From Globisporangium splendens (Eukaryota > Oomycota > Peronosporomycetes > Pythiales > Pythiaceae): a stretch of 64,000 bases of DNA. This document shows positions 58,847 through 64,000 of the stretch, piece by piece. The stretch spans positions 124,001-188,000 of the forward strand of contig VFIW01000087.1 in NCBI GenBank assembly GCA_006386115.1, in the 5' to 3' direction. The notes beneath the pieces are model-generated. The model was not told the DNA's origin. It did no database searches and was given only the letters and a program-made list of their open reading frames with translations. A program made the position numbers and the translations under genes. Position 1 is the stretch's first letter. The number at the start of each line of letters is the position of its first letter.

Positions 58847-60086
58847 TGAGGTCTCTCAGCATCGCCATTGTCTCTTCCATTTTGCCGTCATTGCGGAATC
58901 TCGCTGCTTGCAAGATGGCTTCCACGATTCGTCCGGTCGACTGATGATCTTTGTAGACTTGCGTCGCATCCGATAATTTGCCGACCAGCTCTCCTTCCAC
59001 CTGAGCCGCGATGGTGTTCTGGAAACGGAAGAGGGTGTCCCCATCACATACTCGTCGTAGGAATTGAGGCAAGTGTCGAATCAGGAGTTCGCCTTCCACG
59101 ATCGCTAGCATGATATCCCATTCCATCGTTGTCGGCAGGCGCAGGGTCACTGAGTACTCGAACTTTTGCTTGCAGTGTCGGATCATGTTGCGTTGTTCCT
59201 CCTCCGAGTATTTGTTCGATTTGAAAATGAAGGACTGGGTGCCTTGCTCTTTGACGTTTGTTTGAGTGTTGGTGCTCGTTTGCGAACCCCATGGCGAAGC
59301 CTTGGTTTCATCTGCAAGCCTGTTCTGGTCAATTCTCTTTTGGATAAGCGCTACCACTGTCCACGACGACCGGTGCATATCCTTGCATAGATCTTGGATC
59401 GTCCGCTTCCACTCCGGAAAGGATTTTCCCTTTTCAATTGCCAGTAGACGGAATAGGTCCACCAGCGCGTCCGCTTCTTCTCCGTTGAGTGTTGGGCAAT
59501 TGTCGTTCGCCTTTTTTTGTTTCTCCAGAATCCGCATCCCGTTGTAGAGAGCTGTGAAAATTAACCGCACTTCGTATTCAATCTCCACTCTGTTGACCGC
59601 GTTTGGTGACACACGCAGCTTCGCGGCGAGGGCTTCGTATCTCTCCACTGGTGCAGTCTCCGTCGACGCTTCTTTCCGAGCGCCTTCTGCACGCGTTGGT
59701 GTCGTGCCCTCCTCAATGGCCCCAGACTTGTCTTGTCCTCCTGCATTTAATTGGACCGTTTCGTTCGTGCGCACAGGATCTGGGGCTCCCCCTTTCCTGT
59801 GCTGTGACGCTCGTACTGCCATCTCGGCGTCGACTTGCGCCTGCCCACTCCGCAGCGTGATGGCTGTCTTCGTGGAAACTCCGTCCGGAGCTTCCTTCCG
59901 CGCAGCCCCCTCCTTTGGTTGCTCCATGTTCATCATGGGGGCCTCAGGAGAAAGCTGTCGCTTATCGCTCTTTATAGAGGCTTGTATACTCAGTTCAGTA
60001 TACTCACCCCTTTCCGAAGATCTTTGTAGTGGCCTGTCGATTGTCGTCGTGGTACTTATACTCCCGATACAAACAGCTGGTACCAA
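58773..60086 (-). CDS. LINE gag-like ORF (A)
   Basis: Frame open from 60086; that first codon is TTG, so the true start is more likely one of the ATGs near 59936 (MMNMEQPKEG). About 387 residues from there. Basic, Ala/Glu-rich N-terminus, then a structured C-terminal half (WDIMLAIVEGELLIRHLPQFL, RFQNTIAAQVEGELVGKL) that may be the multimerising part. It ends within the start of the zinc-knuckle ORF, near a GTTTTTAGAA run that could allow a +1 shift. No known motif identified. Confidence 0.65.
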   Translation of the reverse strand: MVPAVCIGSISTTTTIDRPLQRSSERGEYTELSIQASIKSDKRQLSPEAPMMNMEQPKEGAARKEAPDGVSTKTAITLRSGQAQVDAEMAVRASQHRKGGAPDPVRTNETVQLNAGGQDKSGAIEEGTTPTRAEGARKEASTETAPVERYEALAAKLRVSPNAVNRVEIEYEVRLIFTALYNGMRILEKQKKANDNCPTLNGEEADALVDLFRLLAIEKGKSFPEWKRTIQDLCKDMHRSSWTVVALIQKRIDQNRLADETKASPWGSQTSTNTQTNVKEQGTQSFIFKSNKYSEEEQRNMIRHCKQKFEYSVTLRLPTTMEWDIMLAIVEGELLIRHLPQFLRRVCDGDTLFRFQNTIAAQVEGELVGKLSDATQVYKDHQSTGRIVEAILQAARFRNDGKMEETMAMLRDLNEYVFVFRILEADDRQAILRLPTR

Positions 60087-60125
60087 TGTTGTCTGTCCTT
60101 TAAAAGGCTAGATCGAAAGTGATGC

Positions 60126-61255
60126 TTTTCTCTTGCTGATGATGATAAAGAATCTATTGAACTTAGAGTTTAAGATTCCCGGGGAAGAGAATTGGTGGGT
60201 TCTCAGCTATCATATCCTGCCGTAACACAAGCATTCTCACACTTGCGTCCGGGTTTTTCGTCATTTTCTAGTTTTTCTGGCATTTGTTGTTTCTTCGTGT
60301 GCCATTTTGTAAATGGCTTTGTTCGTTGTTGTATACGTTTTGGCTGAGCTTTGTCAGCCTCACTTGAACTGGTGAACGTCGCGCTTCGATGCTTCGATCA
60401 CGTCTCGAGTCACAGAGCCGGTGGGGTCTGTCACGGGGGTCTTGTACTGCGCGGTGTGGTGGCCGCAGACAGCGGGGGGTCTTGTACTGCGCGGTATGGT
60501 GGCCGCAGACAGCGGGGGGTTTGTGCTGCTGCGTGAGGTGGCCGCAGACATCGGGGGGTCTTGAGCGTGGTATTGTGCCGCAGACAGCGGGGGGTCTTGT
60601 GCTGCGCGGTGTGGTGGCCGCATACAGCGGGGGGTCTTGTGCTGCGCGGTGTGGTGGCCGCATACAGGGGTGTCTGTGCGGCGCGGTGTGTGCCGAGACA
60701 GCGGGGGTCTTGTGCTGCGCGTGGGTGGCCGCAGCTCTTGTGCTGCGCGGTATGGTGGCCGCAGACAGCGGGGGGTCTTGTGCTGCGCGGTGTGGTGGCC
60801 GCAACAGCGGGGGGTCTTGTGCTGCGCGGTGTGGTGGTCGCAGACAGCGGGTAATAGTGCGGCGTCCTGGTGGGCGTCGCAGTTGTGCTTCATGGCGGAT
60901 TAACCACGACATAGGGTCCGCAGTCATGCTCATAGTGATCGTGCATTCCATTCCTCACCACCCCAGGGCCTCCAAGAAGGAGGGATTCTCTCCCTGGGAT
61001 GGGCCGGTCCAAACTGGACCGCTGAGGCTGGAACTGGACCGCTTGAGCTCTACTGGGAAAAATGGAGAATGTTCTTTTCTCTTGCTGGTTCTCGCTCTTC
61101 ACAACGAATATACAGTGCAGCCTTGATTACAAATACAGGCGTCACAAGCGAAATGATGCTCCAAACAAAACAGTGCAAAAACATGAAGTCGAGAGCACAT
61201 TAGCGTCTATTCATACGAAGGAATCTGCACAGTGGGTGCTCCAGTTTCTATCCGC
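60126..61255. other. intergenic with minisatellite, between LINE and Old Yellow Enzyme
   Basis: Holds a minisatellite (60426-60855) and otherwise only short ORFs. GGTCCAAACTGGACC near 61009 is a small palindrome. Confidence 0.5.
60426..60855. repeat. about 40-bp GC-rich minisatellite, around 11 units
   Basis: Units read GGGGGGTCTTGTGCTGCGCG followed by GTGTGGTGGCCGCAGACAGC, with several truncated or mutated copies (for example near 60640-60720). The antisense ORF at 60268-60951 is only the repeat read as His/Pro/Thr peptides. Each unit carries a run of six G. Probable 40-bp expansion by slippage or recombination. Confidence 0.9.
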
Positions 61256-62383
61256 TCACTGTTTCGCAGTCGTGTCGTACACTGGGAACGTGCTGTACCC
61301 TGCTGGACCCATCTTGGCGTCCCAGTAGTACTCGTATTCAATTTCCGGGTTCAGCGGCCAGTCATTCTGGAAACGCTCAGCCAAGTCCGGGTTCGACATG
61401 TACAAGCGACCGAAGCCCACGAGATCAGCACTGCCGCTGCGGATCACACCTTCCGCGGTGTCGCGCGTGTAGCTGTTGTTGGCCATGACGAGTCCCTTGA
61501 ACGCGGTCTTGGCGTCGAACGCCGAGAGCAGACGACTCTTGTCCGTGTAACCAAAGCCAAAACCGTCGAGCATCGCCAAGTACGCCAGTCCGTGATGGCT
61601 CAGCTGCTCCATCGCGTAGGTGAACACTTCGGCATTGTCTTCGCTGCCCATGCCGCCATACACGCCGTTTGGTGCCAGACGCACACCGATGCGGCCGGCT
61701 GGCCACACGGTCTTGATGGCCTCGACGACTTCGAGCAAGAAGCGCGTGCGGTTCTCGACCGAGCCGCCGTACTTGTCCGTTCGCTTGTTGGTGCTCGATT
61801 GCAAGAACTGGTCGATCAGGTATCCGTTGGCACCGTGGATCTCGACGCCGTCAAAGCCCACTTGCTTGGCGCGTTCGGCGCATCGACGGTAGTCCTCGAC
61901 GACACCCGCGATCTCGTCGGTCTCCAGCGCGCGCGCTGGCTCGAACGGCACGCTCTCACCCTTGTTGTTTCTCGTGTGGCCACCCTCGTAGCACGTGGCC
62001 GAGGCCGACACGACGTCGCCCTTCGAGTTGAGCGACGGGTGCGCCTGGCGACCCGTATGCCAGAGTTGCAGGAAGATCTTGCCGTCGCGCGCGTGTACCC
62101 GCTCCACGACCTTGCGCCAGCCTTCTGCTTGCTCGTCGTTGTAGAGCGCCGGCGCGCCATACCAGCCGAACGCTTGCTCCGAGATCGCTGTGGCTTCCGA
62201 GATGATCAGGCCCGCACCGGCACGCTGCTCGTAGTACACGGCGTTGAGCTCGCTGGGCACACGCGTGTGGATGTCCGAGCGCGCTCGGGTGAGTGGGCCG
62301 TAGACGACGCGGTTCTTGAGAGTGAGACCCTCGCCGATCTGCAGTGGCATGAAGAGCTTGTAGTCCTTGGTGACGGCGACCAT
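61256..62383 (-). CDS. Old Yellow Enzyme-type NAD(P)H:flavin oxidoreductase
   Basis: Start at 62383 (MVAVTKDYKLFMPLQIG), 375 residues, single exon. Conserved: LKNRVVYGPLTR, ATAISEQAFGW, FLQLWHTGRQAHPS, DGVEIHGANGYLIDQFL (His/Asn/Tyr active site), RTDKYGGSVENRTRF and the C-terminal ADLVGFGRLYMSNPDL. The in-frame ATG at 62467 lies upstream of the initiator motif at 62440-62455 and was rejected. OYE homologues reduce activated alkenes, such as 12-oxophytodienoate in plants; in oomycetes the natural substrate is unknown. FMN-binding barrel. The large plus-strand ORF across it is a shadow. Confidence 0.95.
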   Translation of the reverse strand: MVAVTKDYKLFMPLQIGEGLTLKNRVVYGPLTRARSDIHTRVPSELNAVYYEQRAGAGLIISEATAISEQAFGWYGAPALYNDEQAEGWRKVVERVHARDGKIFLQLWHTGRQAHPSLNSKGDVVSASATCYEGGHTRNNKGESVPFEPARALETDEIAGVVEDYRRCAERAKQVGFDGVEIHGANGYLIDQFLQSSTNKRTDKYGGSVENRTRFLLEVVEAIKTVWPAGRIGVRLAPNGVYGGMGSEDNAEVFTYAMEQLSHHGLAYLAMLDGFGFGYTDKSRLLSAFDAKTAFKGLVMANNSYTRDTAEGVIRSGSADLVGFGRLYMSNPDLAERFQNDWPLNPEIEYEYYWDAKMGPAGYSTFPVYDTTAKQ

Positions 62384-62439
62384 CGTTGGCGGTAGTGAGA
62401 GTGAGTCTGTGGTGGTGGTTGGTGTTGCTGCGACGTGGG

Positions 62440-62455
62440 AAATGCGCGAATGACG
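62440..62455 (-). promoter_or_regulatory. oomycete Inr+FPR core promoter for Old Yellow Enzyme
   Basis: On the minus strand GTCATTCGCGCATTT matches the core consensus and lies about 57-70 bases before the ATG at 62383. Confidence 0.72.
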
Positions 62456-63008
62456 AGCTATGGGCAAGGGTCAGTGCGTGGCTTGTGGTTGCGCTTCGAT
62501 GGCTGGTACGAGTTGCGTTTCCTCCAGGACGGCGGGACATTGCCATCTTCTTCTAAAGCACCACGCAAATGGGTTTACTCGTGGAAACTGCTGATGCAAT
62601 CACAAGTTGAATGTCTGTCGCTCTCGTCCAATGAGACGGCCGGATTCCAGGTCGGCCGCGCCGTGATTGGCTCACGCCGTTTCACATGAGACCATGATGA
62701 TGCAGTCGAACCTGACATTCACGCGTTGACGCAGTCTCTCTGTGACGTGTGAGCAGGATCGCTTTTTCCGGATGCTGTAGAAAGGACAGCTGGGTTATCT
62801 TGTCTCATCTCCACCACCCGCGATTGCTTCAAGCTCTTGCTCGTTCGTGCCGTAGGCGCTTTCGAACCAGATTCAACCAGCACACCATTGCAGTGAACAA
62901 TTCCTGCGAAAGAAAGTCAATGGTCAGACGCAAGTGATTTAACAGGCGTAACTATCGACATTGTGGTTTATTTTGTGATGTATTACAGATGGTCAACCAG
63001 ACGTAGTT

Positions 63009-63035
63009 TGTTTTGTTTTGTTTTGTTTTTTTGAA
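63009..63035. repeat. (TTTTG)n microsatellite
   Basis: Pure run of TTTTG units ending in T. Confidence 0.9.
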
Positions 63036-63365
63036 ATGAGACGAAAGGACAGACTAGATCTCGTGTGCATTTTAGACTGGAACTTCATGCTTGCTGGAGG
63101 GGGAAAGCAGTACCTATAGCTATTTAGTTGAACTACTGTGTCACGTACTCGAAGCACATGGGTAGAATCGCCATTAGCTTGCTTGGCTCATCGCGTTCTC
63201 CTCCTTTTCCTTGTCCATGTGCTCGTTCTTTTCGTGCTTGAAATGTCAAATGCTGTGCATAGTCCCAAACAGCAATCCGAAGAGCGACTCGGATTTCCCA
63301 CCAGCTTGGCCATGAGGTGCGCGATGATCTCGCAAGCTGGGGTTTGCCTTTTCAACGACGCGTCA

Positions 63366-63846
63366 CTATAGTATCAACGATTTGGAGCGTTCCAGCTTCT
63401 GTGTTCGAGGCCAACACACGACGAGGACAAGAATCGCCCATGAACGGCGCATGAGTTTTGGGATTGCTTGGTTGTTTCCGGCACCAACAAAGTAAGTTAG
63501 GAAGTTGTTTTTTCTTACCACCATGCCTCGGCCGAGTTTTATTTCAATCACGCACACCCGCAAACGCATGAGAGCTATTCGTCTCCATTTGTTGGTTCCC
63601 TCTCTGTTTCGATATCGACAGGCTCTTCCCAAGAAGGCATGCGAGAAACTGGTGCGTGGTGGTCGGCCAAAATAGCCTGTGACGCAGGATGTCTTGACCG
63701 TGGGTTCGCCATCGAGCACGATAAAGTCGCCTATGATAGCTCGGAACTGGTCCCACTGCTCCTTGGAGAGCGAGATGAGCCGAATTGGGTTCTCGACAAA
63801 GTAGAACTTCGTGAGTGTCGGTGGAAACGTGACATTCCGGATGAGT
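63366..63846 (-). CDS. possible partial gene or exon, unknown
   Basis: Minus-strand open frame ending at 63366 with a stop upstream near 63845 and no ATG before FPPTLTKFYFVENPIRLISL; the later part from about 63610 downward looks less like coding. The first ~80 residues have globular composition and no obvious family. It may be a spliced internal exon, with donor/acceptor sites undetermined, of a gene that runs out of the window at the right. Confidence 0.3.
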
Positions 63847-64000
63847 CAGCACTATGCATATCCTTACATACTCGATTGACTCGGAATTGTGCATCAGCAT
63901 TGTTCTGTATGAGAAGCTATGGATACAAGAAAAGCGGCAGTGGGTAGGAATATCGGTGGGAGGACAAGATGAGACCAACATGGATCATCGGACTGAGCTT

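Larger units (their letters stand above)
51106..60125 (-). mobile_element. non-LTR retrotransposon (LINE) with AP-endonuclease, RT, RNase H and OTU-like domain
   Basis: About 9 kb on the minus strand, with four long ORFs from 60086 down to 51139, in an order of gag-like, zinc-knuckle/OTU, spacer-like, and polymerase. No long terminal repeats. The 3' end has a very short UTR after the ORF2 stop (51139-51141) and no obvious poly-A tail. ORF integrity suggests recent activity. The left edge touches the ankyrin gene near 51110; the right edge is near 60090-60182, where sequence similar to both ends occurs. APE plus C-terminal RNase H and zinc-binding RVT domain is typical of L1-like and some oomycete LINE clades. 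Clade assignment would need an alignment. Confidence 0.85.
62468..64000. other. mostly unassigned right end
   Basis: A (TTTTG)n repeat sits at about 63009-63035. Minus-strand sequence near 63610-63840 has a coding-like frame (TFPPTLTKFYFVENPIRLI, LSKEQWDQFRAIIGDFIV) followed by loosely coding sequence to 63366; it lacks an ATG and might be an exon of a gene continuing beyond the window or a decayed fragment. Confidence 0.35.

Noticed and set aside
60420..60860. CRISPR-like array
   Set aside because: Units are directly contiguous, with no unique spacers, in a eukaryotic genome.
60268..60951. 227-residue repetitive minus ORF
   Set aside because: Minisatellite units with length near 40 read as a peptide, with many truncated units.
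61232..62395. 387-codon plus-strand ORF opposite Old Yellow Enzyme
   Set aside because: Antisense shadow with no recognisable domain.
63858..63866. ATATCCTTA, resembling a U12-type 5' splice site
   Set aside because: Not placed at any supported exon end; one chance match is expected, despite the U11-48K gene being nearby.

Overview
The window reads as nuclear DNA of an oomycete (Phytophthora/Pythium type). Genes are dense and lie on both strands. Most introns are short (about 60-100 bases) and GT-AG. Several genes have the oomycete initiator plus flanking promoter motif (GCTCATTYYNCAWTTT-like) 20-100 bases upstream of the start. Families typical of the group are present: an oomycete-style formin, BAR, PLAC8-like and APC proteins, and a long LINE with its own RNase H. 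Species cannot be named from sequence alone. Exon coordinates were worked out by hand from splice signals, frame closure and family alignment from memory; no search was run.

Layout: 0.3-1.45 kb LYPLAL-type serine hydrolase (+); 1.6-2.8 VPS28 (-); 3.15-3.44 possible small membrane protein (+); 4.7-10.1 formin with PDZ and eight CCDC53-like motifs (+); 10.2-10.95 fragment of a possible effector-type NTPase gene (-); 11.1-13.2 two tandem PLAC8-like genes (+); 14.3-16.6 SF3A1 (+); 16.8-17.8 HSC20 (-); 18.2-19.6 BAR protein (-); 20.1-22.0 CTDSPL2-like phosphatase (+); 22.2-25.0 hAT-derived BED protein (-); 25.5-28.1 molybdenum cofactor sulfurase (+); 28.4-29.0 cyclophilin (+); 29.5-32.3 SNF2-like ATPase (-); 32.8-35.2 DLST (+); 35.9-37.0 unknown (+); 37.2-38.9 GNL1 GTPase (+); 39.0-41.2 copper amine oxidase (-); 43.4-44.8 APC transporter (+); 45.2-47.2 U11/U12-48K-like protein (+); 47.6-48.1 small Jupiter-like protein (+); 48.5-51.1 interrupted ankyrin gene (+); 51.1-60.1 LINE (-); 60.4-60.85 minisatellite; 61.3-62.4 Old Yellow Enzyme (-); 62.5-64 mostly unassigned.

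The genes are independent housekeeping loci and there are no operons. Themes recur: splicing (SF3A1 and the minor-spliceosome 48K protein), mitochondria (HSC20 for Fe-S clusters, DLST in the TCA cycle), membrane and cytoskeleton (VPS28, BAR, formin), and redox enzymes (amine oxidase, Old Yellow Enzyme, MOCOS). The region from 41 kb onward is the most accessory: decayed repeats, an interrupted ankyrin gene and a near-intact retroelement.

The most notable observations are a U11-48K protein carrying an inserted PWI domain, a formin whose FH1 region is preceded by eight CCDC53-type repeats, a DLST whose second lipoyl domain keeps the intron pattern of the first, a LINE encoding an OTU-like domain and an RNase H, and a PLAC8-like gene pair differing by one GC-AG intron.
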